Source: Paracamarosporium sp. OC-R06-R3
Taxonomy: Eukaryota > Ascomycota > Dothideomycetes > Pleosporales > Didymosphaeriaceae
Assembly (NCBI GenBank): GCA_019828545.1
Contig: JACVRA010000283.1
Location: forward strand, 124,001 to 188,000
DNA length: 64,000 nucleotides
Direction: 5' to 3'
Below the pieces are notes generated by a model, which was not told the origin of the DNA, searched no databases, and saw nothing but the letters and a program-made list of their open reading frames with translations. Shown here piece by piece: positions 1 through 11,081 of this stretch. Every line of letters begins with the position of its first letter. Position 1 is the stretch's first letter. The position numbers and the translations under genes were made by a program.

Positions 1-191
1 CAGCACGTCTGTTAGCACGTCTAGATCCAGGGTGACAGATGCGGGCACCCGCCTTCTCTGATTGGCCAATACCCCACCCCCTGCACGCGCAGGGTCCGAC
101 GTTCTTCCGAAACGGCCAGCTGGAACGTCGCATGTCAACCCTAGGACCGACTTGAAGGCTCGCGTGTCCGACGAACGCAACCACCACCACA

Positions 192-1067
192 ATGCGGACC
201 TTTGCAGCTTTGACGGCCCTGCTGGCTTACTGCGCGACGCTTGTCACCGCTACCGCGCTTACCTACCGATTGGAAGCCCACGAGCGCGCCTGCTTCTTTA
301 CCAATGTCGAAACGAAGGGAACGAAGGTCGCCTTCTATTTTGCAGTACGTTTGCTTCGCATTTTCAGCGGCTGTCGCTAACACGGCCACAGGTCCAAGCT
401 GGCGGCTCCTTCGACATCGACTATGCGGTCACCGGCCCCGGCGACAGAGTAATTCTAGACGGCACAAAGGAGCGCCAGGGTGACTTTGTGTTCACGGCCA
501 ACGATGAGGGCGAGTACCGCTTCTGCTTCAACAACGAGATGAGCACCTTCGCGGAGAAGATGGTAGACTTCGAGATCGCGGTACGATTGCCTTTCCATCC
601 TACTATCATCCCCGATACTACTTTCTTCGAATCTCTGTCCCCTCCTCAACTCCAACGCTGGATCTCCAATTACAATTCAAGATATGAGAAAGGCTTGATG
701 TCTAACGCAGGCGCCCCACAGGTCGAGAACGAGGTCCGCGCACAGCTGCCCAGCAAACAGGGATCTACTCCGGAACAGACGAGCGTCTTGGAGGAGAGCA
801 TACTAAAGTTGAGCGCGCAGTTGAGCACCATCAGCAGGAACCAGAAGTACTTCAGGACGAGGGAGAACCGGAATTTCAGCACGGTGAAGAGCACGGAGAA
901 GAGGATATTCAACTTCAGCATGATGGAGGTTGGCTTGATGGCCACAATGGCGGGGCTGCAGGTGTTCATTGTGCGCTTCTTCTTCCAGGGTGCGCGGAAA
1001 GGTAAGGATGGCTCGACTCTGATGTTGTCCTACACAATTGTGCTGACTGGTATCAGGTTACGTATGA
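192..1067 (+). CDS. p24 (emp24/gp25L, TMED-type) ER-Golgi cargo receptor
   Basis: Four exons: 192..344, 392..580, 722..1001, 1057..1067, giving 210 aa. Seen: an N-terminal signal peptide (hydrophobic run to about residue 22), a GOLD domain with the paired cysteines of the family (HERACFFTN and EYRFCFNNE), a coiled-coil stretch (SILKLSAQLSTISRNQKYF), one membrane helix (GLMATMAGLQVFIVRFF) and a short cytosolic tail ending GARKGYV that carries the FF and basic signals for COPII/COPI coats. Length matches the family (about 200-220 aa). Known role: type I membrane cargo receptor cycling between ER and Golgi. The last exon supplies only the last codons, and all three junctions keep frame with GT-AG introns. 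The start has a signal peptide directly after it. The exact p24 subfamily (ERP-like) is not assigned. Confidence 0.9.
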
Positions 1068-1511
1068 GCGAGGGTTTGCTTGGCGGCAGAAGACGAAACG
1101 ATGCCTATGGCATTACCAAAAAGAGCGAGGGCATTGTGCCCGGCCTGCTTGGGCGGCGCACGGAAGAGCAATTGTGTATCATCATAGCGGCATTTGTTTG
1201 GGACACGGAGTCAAGACAGGAAGGGACCTTAACGAGATATCATCTTCACCGTCAAAACATTTCGACACGCTCTATTGTGTGTCGCCCGATCCTATTGTTC
1301 TGGTGTTGTACCTCCTTTCACTTTCATCGTCGTACTCCTGTTCACCCAGTCTCGCCCCACTTGCGTGATCGAGCCTCACTTAAAAGCTATAGCTTCCGCT
1401 TTGCAATCCTGTTCCTCTTCTTTTTTTCTCCAGTCTATCTTGCTTCTAGCAATCTGTCCTCGACAGCACCTATCTCAAAACTCAATTCCACATCCCACAA
1501 ACACCACAACC
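1068..1511. promoter_or_regulatory. intergenic spacer and leader of the acidic repeat protein gene
   Basis: No gene seen. The 3' half is pyrimidine-rich (CT tracts around 1390-1450), as is common in fungal core promoters and 5' leaders, and ends in an A/C-rich leader before the start at 1512. Confidence 0.4.
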
Positions 1512-2921
1512 ATGCAGTCTCTGCGTGGTTCTCCGCGTACGCGTCGGGGCAGCACCCCCAAAGAGCGCAGGGCGTCCAAGCTGGCTGTGCGAGCTGCAAT
1601 GATCCGTGAAAACGGTGAGCAGCTGGAGGCTCTCAAGGTGCCGCCGCCAGCTGTTCCCAGGCCCTCGAGCCCGCTGGGTGCCTCCAGGAGGCGGTCTCCA
1701 ACCCCTCCCATGGAGGGCAAGCTGCACAAGGCCCTCAAGGCCAGGGTGCGAAAGCATCCTGCGCCCTCCCACAAGCAGCTGCCGGAGCAAGAGGCGCAGA
1801 AGCGCGCCCAGCTCACCGAAACCGAGCTGCGCATCCAGCAGCAGAAGAAGGAGGACGAGGAGATGGCGAGGTACCTCGGGCGTCGCAATGATGCCATACA
1901 CAAGGCCGCTCAACTGGGGGCGCTGAAGCCCTCCAAGCGGCGCTCACCCACGCAGCTCCGACAACGACCTCTCACCCCCCCTATCGAGGTCAAGCTGCGC
2001 AGCACCCACAAGGCCAGGGTCACCAAGCACACGTACCGCAACACCCACAACATGGCGTACCCGCCACAAGAAGCCCAGAAGCGCGCTCGCCTCACCGAAG
2101 CCCATCTCCGCATCCAGCAGCACAAGCAAGCCGAAGATAACCACAAGAGCATCCAGACTCGCCGCGACGCCCTCGACAACGGCGTCCACATGGTCGACGT
2201 CGAATACACCTCTCTCGCCTACGACTTGTGCCAGGACTACTCCGCGACTAGGTACCGCCTTGACCATCTCGCCTCAGACTCGGACTCGGACTCGGACGGA
2301 GACGACGTCGTCATGGAAGACACCGCGGACGTCACTGATGAGACCCGCGCTCCGCTTATCGATCTCACCGGCGACGACGACGACGACGACGATGACTACG
2401 AGCTTGCCCCTTCCACTACCCTCCGTGCTGAACAAGCCCTCGACGACCATCACGATGAGCTTCTTGACGACGACGATGACGACGACTACGAGCTTGCTCC
2501 TTCTACTGCCCTCCGTGCTGAACAGGGCTTCGACGACCATCACGACAAGCTTCTTGACAACGCTGGCACCAAGCACGCCGTCGAGTCCTTCTTCGACCAG
2601 CCCGTTCCGCACAACCAAGTCCGCGATGTCGATCTCTTGTCTCAGCAGACCTTCTTCCAGGCCGGTAAGAAGCCGGGTACTTTCCTCAACCGACATGTCG
2701 ATGCCAAGGACCACTCATCTCAGCAAACGTTCTTCCAACCTGGACAGCAGCCGGGTACTTTTCTCAACAGACATGTTGACGCGAAGGACCAATTGCGCGC
2801 ACCGAACCCGAAGAACTGGACGCAGGAGAGTGCCAATGTGGCGGAGCTGTTGATGCATGCGATGAGGAGCAAGGCGCAGAAGGAGCTTGACGAGGAGCTT
2901 GAGGAAGAGGAGTGGATTTGA
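1512..2921 (+). CDS. acidic low-complexity protein built of duplicated modules, function unknown
   Basis: Single exon, 469 aa from the ATG at 1512. The frame is open upstream, but that part looks like leader. I do not recognise a family. The protein is made of three internally duplicated parts. A basic module has RRSPT, PP(M/I)E and ARV(R/T)KH followed by QKRA(Q/R)LTE and LRIQQ (copies near 1690-1845 and 1938-2120). An acidic module is a poly-Asp run plus DYELAPST and LRAEQ (2394-2470 and 2484-2560, period 90 bp). A C-terminal module is QQTFFQ then PGTFLNRHVDAKD (2643-2711 and 2721-2789, period 78 bp). It ends in EELEEEEWI. The basic first half and the Asp/Glu-rich second half suggest a nuclear or chromatin-associated disordered protein, but that is only inference. 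Confidence 0.65.
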   Translation: MQSLRGSPRTRRGSTPKERRASKLAVRAAMIRENGEQLEALKVPPPAVPRPSSPLGASRRRSPTPPMEGKLHKALKARVRKHPAPSHKQLPEQEAQKRAQLTETELRIQQQKKEDEEMARYLGRRNDAIHKAAQLGALKPSKRRSPTQLRQRPLTPPIEVKLRSTHKARVTKHTYRNTHNMAYPPQEAQKRARLTEAHLRIQQHKQAEDNHKSIQTRRDALDNGVHMVDVEYTSLAYDLCQDYSATRYRLDHLASDSDSDSDGDDVVMEDTADVTDETRAPLIDLTGDDDDDDDDYELAPSTTLRAEQALDDHHDELLDDDDDDDYELAPSTALRAEQGFDDHHDKLLDNAGTKHAVESFFDQPVPHNQVRDVDLLSQQTFFQAGKKPGTFLNRHVDAKDHSSQQTFFQPGQQPGTFLNRHVDAKDQLRAPNPKNWTQESANVAELLMHAMRSKAQKELDEELEEEEWI

Positions 2922-3289
2922 GCTTGGGGTGGAGTGATCTCTTTCGACGGGTCTTGATCTTGTTTTGTTTTTGATTTCGATTTCGATTTTTCGGTTCGAC
3001 AGGCCTTGAATTGTTTTTGTTTTTGATTTTTCGGTTTGACGGAGAGTTTGGCTTTATTTGTTTTGTTATCGAGTGGCGCCGCGTATAGTGCGGCTTCTTT
3101 CTTCTGCCACCGATTGATTGTTTTCATGCTTGTACGAGTAGATACCCACGACCTGTCTTGCTTTCTTGTTTACCGGCTCGGCTCGAGCCTGACTCAGTAC
3201 CTTTCTTCAGCAGCAAATAGAAATCTCACATCACATCTCAGTTCTCCTCTGCAACAGTGATATAAACTGAATGAATAACCGTGAACATT
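2922..3289. other. convergent 3' spacer with T-rich imperfect repeat
   Basis: Lies between the convergent acidic-protein gene and the rhodopsin-fold gene. It contains an imperfect duplication of a T-rich unit (TTGTTTTTGATTTTTCGG-like, copies about 2960-3000 and 3010-3045), probably in 3' UTR sequence. No gene seen. Confidence 0.4.
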
Positions 3290-4591
3290 CTATACCGCAC
3301 TCCAATCCCGCCTAACCCCCTCGCCCTCCCCATCATCCCCCGCAACCCCCCACTCCTCCCTCCTCGCCTGCTCCCCATCACTGCTATCCCCCCGACTCAA
3401 CACCTCGCTCCGCACATCCAGCTCCGTAGTCATCAGTATCCCCCCCGCAGCCATCATCTGCTGGAACGGACTATCCCGCCTATCCTCGTCGCTCCCCTCG
3501 CCCTTGTGCTCCCTCGCCGGCCAAATAATCTCCTCGCTGCGCGTGCGCTTCAGCGTCGACGACCCCGTCAAAGACGACACGTTTGTGTCGAGGCCTAGGC
3601 TGTGCTTTTGCGAGGGCGTGAGAGAGAGGTGCAGAGAGGGGAGCCGGTACGAGTCTGTGTGCGTGAGGGAGGATGTGCGGCGGGATTTTGGGTTCTGGCG
3701 GCGGCGGCGGCGCGCGGCGGAGTAGTGGTGGGATGGGGGCGGTGGGGGGGGGGGGGGAGGTTTTAGGGAGGCGAGGTTGGAGGCTATGAGGAGGGCTTGG
3801 AGCTCGAGGATGGTCCAGAGGGTTATTTGGATGGCGGGGTGGTCCCGGGTGGGGGGTGAGGTGTAGGGTTTTAGGAGGGTGGCGCGGAGGATGCTGCTTG
3901 TGGTTGCGAAGAGGCCGAGGGCTGTGAGGAGGATAGCGAGTATGCCTTCGAGGGTTGGGAAGATGCTTTGAGTTAGGAATGATAGAGGCGTTAGTGCGAG
4001 GAGGAGGTCCGTGGCTGTCCCGACGCCCGCGTGTACGTATTGGCTTGCGAGCACTGCGTTGCTGGCTGTGCATATGGTTTCTCGGTAGGCTGTGTCTTTC
4101 CATACGTACTCAAGTGGTATGCACTGTACGACCATGAAGACGAGGTGGATGATGCAGAAGAGGACTTGCGCCGTGATGAGCAATGAGAGAGTGATCCGCC
4201 ATGGACGACTTTGCTTGAAGTGTAGGAGTGTGAATGCGACGCTTATCCTGACAAAGGCTGTAGCGGGGACCCAGAGGAGTTCTGAAGCGTAGAGAAGGTG
4301 GTGTGTGCGGATTTCATCTTCCCGGGAAGTGGCAGCGTGGTGTCTGAGGCTGTTTGTGATTCCGGCGATGACGAGGGACCACTCTATGAGTGCGAGAAGC
4401 TGGTTGTTCAAATCAGAGATGTCATATTGCGGTAGTGATTAACATACAATAGCCAGACTGACGCTATAGTCATCCCATCGAAACCGTCTTTGCTTGACTC
4501 GATCAAAGATACGTTTACCAAACAAGGACAGGACCACGAAGTAGAGAATTGCCGTAACAGCGAACAATGTCGCCGCTGGCGTACTCGCCAT
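3290..4591 (-). CDS. fungal rhodopsin-domain integral membrane protein
   Basis: Two exons on the minus strand, 4448..4591 and 3290..4399, giving 417 aa. The junction DDYSVSLAI/LLALIEWSLVIAG restores the typical start of this family (a helix, a short basic loop ending RWDDY, then further helices). About six or seven hydrophobic segments occupy residues 1-250. There is a cysteine in the extracellular loop (ETICTASNAV), and then a hydrophilic Ser/Arg-rich cytosolic tail with acidic patches. This is the large fungal Rhodopsin-domain family, which includes PTH11-like receptors. No CFEM domain is present, and ligand and function are unknown. Oddity: after the last helix a proline run is encoded by a 14-base G/C homopolymer (3744..3757), a slippage-prone site. 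If the true length differs from 14, the tail frame changes. Confidence 0.8.
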
Positions 4592-5176
4592 CCTAAGCGT
4601 GAAGTGTGATCCAACTCAGCAAAGAGCCATACAAACTGACAGGCGTTGCAAAAGCTTTTAATCGTTGAGCAGGCGCGCGCTTCTATATCACACGACCAAA
4701 CAGTAGACCCAGCTCCCAGGTACGACCATGCACTTCACTATTGCATCGATTGATGTATGTTGATGCCATGATCGACAATCAAAGACGAGCTGTGTGGGGA
4801 ATGCATAGCGCAAATAGCCAGAAACCATGCATGCAGTACCACTTGCCGATTCGACAGCAAGCGACCACCACTTCTCGGTAGATTAGAGTTCCATACCTTC
4901 TAAAGTCATTCCATAGTGTTCATCCGGGTGGTGATATGCAAGTGTTTGCTGCGCGTCTCTTTAGCCTATAGTACCTGTAACGTGGGCTAGGTGGTTGTTG
5001 TCTCGGAAGAATGCTATGCACCATAATTGTAACTAGGTAAGGCGCAATTGCGCATGACTTGTGCGGTCGTGGGAAGCGATCAACATCGACAAAATAAAAT
5101 GAAAACCTAGTCTGTAGGGTGTTTACTTGCACAAGTTTCCCGAATAATTCTTGTCTCACTCCGTAATTGTATCTTT
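4592..5176. other. intergenic, no gene seen
   Basis: Holds the promoter of the rhodopsin-fold gene and the 3' flank of the ATP-grasp gene. Only short random frames; no motif I can support. Confidence 0.4.
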
Positions 5177-6471
5177 TTACTTGGGTGGTTCAATATTCCT
5201 CAAGTCATGCAGTACGCTGCTGGACTCCAATATTTTCGACAGCAAAGTCGGATAGTCCCATCCCAAACCCGCAGCAGCTAATGCTGTCAGACTTGCTTGA
5301 TTTTCTCTCCCTTCTCGGCCGGGACCGGTCATGTTCTGCACGCATATTAGCCCATCCGAACCCAATCCAACAGTGGAAGGATACTTACAGGTTTCATATT
5401 CACATCGAACAATGCAAAAGGGAAAGATTTCTCTTCACTGATCCGTCTCACATCGACTCGTATAGGCGCTGTGCATTGCAGTAGCCTCGCAGTCTCGACA
5501 CATTGACGCTGTATGTCTCCGTAAGTCGAATCTCGCTCATGCTCTTCCGCTGAGACAAGCCGTGAGTTTTGTGTCACAGCTACGTTGCCACTGTAAGGTG
5601 CGATGCCATCAGCATGGTTAAATCGCTCGACTACAGGCATCGCCCAGTAATCTGCATGACCTGAGGTTTGTGAAGGTGGCATAACAGTAACAGTTCCTTC
5701 CACACCAGAAAGATACTCCTCGACAATCACTGAGGACTGCTGGTTGAGCAGCTCCGCACAGTGGCCGCGAAGTTCATCTGCTGTCCGGCACACCTTTACG
5801 CCGTGGCTGCCCCGGCCTCGAACGGGTTTACCTACAACGGGAAAGTGTACTTGGGATGAAAGCACGTTGTTCAGCTCGTCTTCGTTCTGCACAAGCTGCG
5901 CTGAAGGCAATCTAAACCCTCCTTTTGCCCTCAAGAGTTCGTTGACATAGTTTTTATCATCGTATAATTCGACCAACTTGGGCGGTTGCCCCACAATTTT
6001 TACATGTTTTGCTATCTCGTCCAACTTTTTGGATGTTTGTAAAGGATGGTTGGCGAAGAGGATCGTGTTGGCCCAGAGATGAGTTGCTTTCTTGTCAATG
6101 GCAGATAGAATACTAGATTCTGTGTCTCCAAATACCCAATCTACATCATTAGAAGGATTGGGTGAGGATGAAGGCGTCACAACGTCCAGCCCGCAGCGGT
6201 GTTTCAAGACATATGCGATGTCTGCGCCAGAATCTCTGTAGCCTAGACAAGGTCAATACCTATGGTGAATGAGATGTCAAGAGGATATATGTATACCTCC
6301 AGGCTTCTTCGGTTTCCTGACACCGTTGATGAGAGGTGGATCGAGCTCTTGGTACAAGACAGCGACGCGTGGCTGGAAAGAGTTGCTGGACTCGGATGGG
6401 GAAAGATGGGCCGAGGTAGAAAAAGAACGGCTAGCGCACGCGGCAAGCCGCCTCGATGATGATGCTGACAT
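5177..6471 (-). CDS. ATP-grasp ligase (D-Ala-D-Ala ligase-like), probably mitochondrial
   Basis: Three exons on the minus strand, 6297..6471, 5389..6242 and 5177..5335, giving 395 aa. The N-terminus (SSSRRLAACASRSFSTSAHL) is Arg/Ser-rich without acidic residues and looks like a mitochondrial presequence. The core shows an ATP-grasp fold: VVGKPVRGRGSHGVKV (ATP-binding Lys and Gly-rich loop), VIVEEYLSG, and the metal-binding end FDVNMKPNMTGPGR, which is split by the last intron and restored by splicing. A C-terminal helix (LGWDYPTLLSKIL) follows. Members ligate a carboxylate to an amine or thiol through an acyl-phosphate. The DVNxKxN...GPGR ending resembles D-alanine-D-alanine ligase-like enzymes of bacteria. 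Substrate unknown; fungi have no peptidoglycan, so a different dipeptide or metabolite is expected. Confidence 0.85.
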
Positions 6472-7201
6472 GCTGTAGCTGCACTCAGCAGTTATTAAAC
6501 GTACTATACGTGAGCAAAGAGTGCAGTTTGGAATGTTGTCAGTGATGTTGTTGGGAGTGTGGATTCAACATGGCCGCCGCCATCGGAGGAAGTCTGAACC
6601 TAGCGGCGGGGCACAGACATGGACACTGTCGATCACGAGCTGTCCTCCTCACGATGCCAACAGATGTAGGTAGACTATCTCAATCAGCCCGATGAAAAGC
6701 AGGCCTTTACATTACAATGTCGGTAGACAATTAGCAAGTTGAGATTGTATGTAGGTAGAAGCTTTGGTTGATTATTGTTGATACATCGAACATGGTTGGT
6801 ATGTTGAGTACCATTTCCACTACTTAGAGATCTGAGATTGACCTTTTTCCATAGAAAAGTCTGATCGATTCATGATTGACGCACATGTTCTTGTAAATAG
6901 CGCGTGGTAGCGCTTTACGTACAGGCACATCTTTCCATCTAGGCTTGACACTCAACGAGGCCAATTATAGCAGTTTAGTATCAAATATCCTGTAAAAGTA
7001 TGTCAGTAGACTAACTATGATCAGGAAGCAGTTCTCTGATCACAAAATCAATGTATATCGGCGCATAAGAGATGAATGAATCTTGAAGAGACGGGACTGT
7101 CCTGATTTCGAATCATTTCTATGGTATACAATTACGACAATATTATCGCCCTTATAACAAAGACGAATACAATTGGCATTTCACAAACCTGAAATTCTGA
7201 G
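6472..7201. other. intergenic between two minus-strand genes
   Basis: 730 bp holding the promoter of the ATP-grasp gene and the 3' flank of the FAD monooxygenase. The 6700-7200 part is AT-rich. No gene or RNA seen. Confidence 0.4.
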
Positions 7202-8491
7202 TTAGAACTCAACAGGCTTAGCTTGAGCAAACTCGACCTGGCCGAAGAACTTAACACCGCCACCCCTGCTCCCTGTCACAGCCTCCGAAGCAAACTTACG
7301 CATGTCCTCCTCATACAGACCAACATTTTCTTCACTCAACCCCTCTTTTATGGCAGTTAGAAGATTTTCAGCATCTTTCAAAGCACTGACAGCGCCTAAG
7401 CCCGCGGTTGGAGGCATGGGGTGCGCAGCATCTCCCAGGACAGTGATAAGACTCGAAGACTTCCATGGAGGCATAGCCGGAAGAGACGTGACGATACGCA
7501 AGGCTGAGGCGGAATCCTTAGCTTGTTGCGTGAGTATGGGTGTGACAACTCTGTGCCAGTCTCGCGTCAACTCGATCGATAAGTCTGCCGCTTGTATCGG
7601 CGTGAGGCCCATAAGATCAGCAGCGGTGTGCTTGAAGATATGCTCTCGGGATAGCAGAACCCAATATATGTAATCCTTGACTGTTTCTTTGGTGCCGGTT
7701 TCGGCATTTACGATCGGGACGAGGTTGGGTTCAGGGAAGCGCATCGGCTCAAGGAATAACGTCATCGGCGTGCCATCTGGATGATGTTGCTGTATCAAGA
7801 CCATTCCATTCTGGGCCTTTTGGTGCATTGACGAGGACAAAGTGGGCGTGATAATGGTTTTTCCGTAGATGCAACGGCCGGTAGTGTCGACGATAGAAAG
7901 CTGTGGCAAGTACTGCTTGCGCACACGAGAGTTTACTCCGTCAGCGCCAACGACAAAGCGGCCTTCATATGAGGTCCCGTCTGAAAAGTACGCGGTAATA
8001 GTGGCTCCATTGATTTCGTATCGCTCGAATGATTTTCCGAATGAGATGCGTTCTCCAAGATCAGAAAGCAAAACTTCGCGCATGATGGTCCGATCAACAG
8101 CGATTGGTCTTTCGTTGGTATGTCGCATTCCATTAAGACCTTTCGAGCCGTGTGGACCTCCAGGTGGCCCTGCAGGAGGACCTGTCTTGACTTCCTCCCC
8201 CGACAGAGCATCGATCCTAGTGAACCCAGATGTTTCGCGCTCAGCAGCTGCGCTGGCCTCCATCTTCTGCCATGTATGCTGTGGAAGGCACTCTTTCAAC
8301 GCATGAACAGCGTCCCCATCAAGGCGGATGCGGTAGCCTTGGGCGCGAAACGATCGAGACTCATCGCGCTCGAAGACATGGAAAGGAATGTTGTTCTTGA
8401 GAAGGCCTTGGGCAAGAGTCAAGCCGCCCACTCCACCACCAACGATGAGGATTCTAGATTTAGCGTCTGCAGACATGGGTTCGACCTTCAA
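7202..8491 (-). CDS. FAD-dependent monooxygenase (salicylate hydroxylase-like, PF01494 type)
   Basis: Single exon, 429 aa. Seen: the Rossmann dinucleotide-binding motif ILIVGGGVGG (residues 14-23) followed by an acidic strand end (VFERDES), the second motif VGADGVNSRVRK (181-192) and the FAD ribityl/phosphate motif VLGDAAHPMPPTAGLGA (351-367). This is the class A flavoprotein hydroxylase pattern. Such enzymes hydroxylate aromatic or polyketide substrates using NAD(P)H and O2, in catabolism or secondary metabolism. There is no C-terminal membrane helix. No biosynthetic partner (polyketide synthase, P450) lies within the window, so a cluster role is not supported. Translation could also begin at Met6. 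The substrate is unknown. Confidence 0.88.
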   Translation of the reverse strand: MKVEPMSADAKSRILIVGGGVGGLTLAQGLLKNNIPFHVFERDESRSFRAQGYRIRLDGDAVHALKECLPQHTWQKMEASAAAERETSGFTRIDALSGEEVKTGPPAGPPGGPHGSKGLNGMRHTNERPIAVDRTIMREVLLSDLGERISFGKSFERYEINGATITAYFSDGTSYEGRFVVGADGVNSRVRKQYLPQLSIVDTTGRCIYGKTIITPTLSSSMHQKAQNGMVLIQQHHPDGTPMTLFLEPMRFPEPNLVPIVNAETGTKETVKDYIYWVLLSREHIFKHTAADLMGLTPIQAADLSIELTRDWHRVVTPILTQQAKDSASALRIVTSLPAMPPWKSSSLITVLGDAAHPMPPTAGLGAVSALKDAENLLTAIKEGLSEENVGLYEEDMRKFASEAVTGSRGGGVKFFGQVEFAQAKPVEF

Positions 8492-10499
8492 TTCTAATCA
8501 GTAGGTGGACTCATGTGTGCGAGAGAGAGAGAAAAAGTGCGAATCGTCCATGCATATACATGACTTATAGGATATCAGCCTCCAATTCTTGATATGTACT
8601 TACAGATAGTGGTATGTATATACTTGATAGAGATTTTACTGTGACTGAAACTTGTAGTAGAATAGATGGTGGCGCGCACTTGGTTTTCAGTCAGGCGTTT
8701 GCAGCTGGTCCTTGACGAGAGTTGCTGGTAGTGAATCTGAGATCCAGTATTAATTTCAGAAATTAACTGGTCGCTTCCCTATAAATCCAAACGTCGATAC
8801 TAGGTCTTGGAGATTTGTAGTTGTCTTGGATTGTTGGTGCTTCTCCCCCTTTCTTATACTCGCCCTTTACACCCTGAAGTTGGACATCGGAGCCTAATAA
8901 AGTCCGTCATGGTCAGAGCAACTCACATTGAGTTTGACTGATCACTCAAGGCATCCATGATGAGGATTCAAAGGTGGCCAGAGCTGGTACTCGGAGCTTA
9001 ACCAACATCCGAGGCCGAATAGTGATCGCACAAAAGTTACCAAACTGGGGGCACATGCTCGTTTTTGGAAGTTGTTCACCCTTGTAGAACTGCCATGACC
9101 ATAGTGGGTCTTTACGAACAGTTTTTGCAACTTGCTCTTCACTCTTGCAATGCCACTGTTTGATAAACTCTGCGTCATCCATATCCCCTAACTCCAGAGG
9201 GTTCTATCTTCCACCACTCTCAGTGTTGTCCTCCTTGCCGAAAGTACATTCAATGAATTCAGAGATTCAACATTTGGGGTTGCTGTTTATGATTATATCT
9301 TGAATCAGCTCAGTCGCATACCTTCGTACAACGGTGCGGATTTGGAGTTCGGATGGAGTTCGGATATCTTGACCAAGACAAATCTTGCGTTGTACGAAAA
9401 CATGAGCTGGAACGATCCGGTCATACAGTACAAATCATAAGCATTGGTCGTAACGGTCGTACGGAATCCCGTCATGGCGTGTCCGTAACCGTCAAATACA
9501 ACTCGTATGCTTAGATCGAGGATCACACTGTCCGAGTCCGTCATCGCTTTGATTGGGATCCATATCTACAGTTCTAGCCATATACTATTGCGACCTTCGC
9601 TTCGTTAATTTACTGTTGCTTCCACTGTTTTTCTATTTGTGCCACCATTCCTACGGTTGATGTATATCGTGAAATGAGGCCAATGTGTCATTGATGACGG
9701 TATCTAGATCTACAACTACGGCACCGCGACAAAACCCATTGAACCGCTTCAGTATTTCAACATCACAGGTATGATCTGGTAAGTAGACTGAAGTGGTATC
9801 TATGAGTGACAGTGTTAGTGTTCGGTGCGGCTACATATATGGGTGTGAAGACTTGCGACAATCAAAAAAAACGAACTCATTGATACCGCAAACTCTTGGA
9901 AGTACGTTAAATTCATGGAACTCTGTGTCTGGTCTGTCAATATCCCACATAGTCCTGAACAACTGCGGCAGGAATATATGAATCATTGGGACAGGCAAAT
10001 ACAGCAGCACAACTTGTGGTATTATGATATGGAGGCTGCATTGTATTCGATCTGGAGAATATCCCTGCTATTTCCTCCGATAAGATTCTGTATTTTGGCT
10101 GTAGATGGTGCGCTGTCTATATAGTCTAACGTACCCATAAAGCTGTTCGTGCTCGCGCGAAAGCCAACGTGAAGCAATATCGCTAAATCTCCCAACTGCA
10201 TCTCCTCACATGGACGAGAGAAAGAAATATCCTTCTTGTTTGTGCATGAAGACCGCAAGCTAAGCGCTTCCGAGGATGTTCGTGGCGTGGGCGCATGCAT
10301 CCAGGAGGCGTCAACCTACCCCAGGCTTGCCCCGCAGTCATGAGAGCCTCAGCTCACCGAGAGTAACCTTGCTGTCTCAACTCATCGATGATCCCAACTG
10401 TGGCTGTATGGAGTTCCCGCAGGCTAAAGGCCGCTACCAAGTTCACGGGCCAGATAGGATCTTTCGAGTCTTGCGGTTTATAAATCACATTAGGTCATA

Positions 10500-11081
10500 C
10501 TAAGCCCTCAACATCCTCCAGCTGCACCAACCTAGCGTAGGTAGCTGCCAAGGCGCCGTTGAGCTACCATGCAAGTCTGCGAAGGAGCTGAAGGCTTGAT
10601 GAACATGCTTGTCGCAACGTCTTGATCGGACTCCAGTTGGGAATAGCGACATCGCGTAGGCAGTGACTGCATAATAGAACGAATGAGCACGCAAATGACC
10701 CTCGGGCGTGTCAGGATCCCTTGCATCGCCAGAGCAATGACCGGTGAAACAGGGCGCGGGTCGGCACAAATCATTCGTATTGTTGTTGTGCAAGCACAAC
10801 CCGAATCCGCGAAACGTTGTGCCCACAGCCTCGTTATGCACATCAACCTCATCGGCTGTCACTGGTGCAGGAAGATTCGATGTCTGCGCGTATATACAGC
10901 GATAGATGTGTACAGCTATTTTTGTTGCAGTGAACTCCTCATCGCACTTGATGCGACTTGCAGTATTGGCGCAGAGCTGAGATCTTGTCTTGTCGCGCTT
11001 TAACCCGTTCAGGTAGGTGGAGAACTGGGGATCGTCACGTCTGGGGTTCCCGCATTGCGGAGATGGTGTCTTTGATCCCCG
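10500..11081 (-). pseudogene. long stop-free frame without ATG start, possible gene relic or missed exon
   Basis: On the minus strand the frame from 11081 to the stop at 10500 is open for about 193 codons with no good ATG at its start. The deduced residues look protein-like (for example QFSTYLNGLKRDK, DEEFTATKIAVHIYR, FRGFGLCLHNNNTNDLC, TPEGHLRAHSFYYAVTAYA), with several Cys residues. I do not recognise a family. It could be an internal exon of an unrecognised gene, a decayed gene, or chance. No splice-consistent flanking exons were found. Confidence 0.25.
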
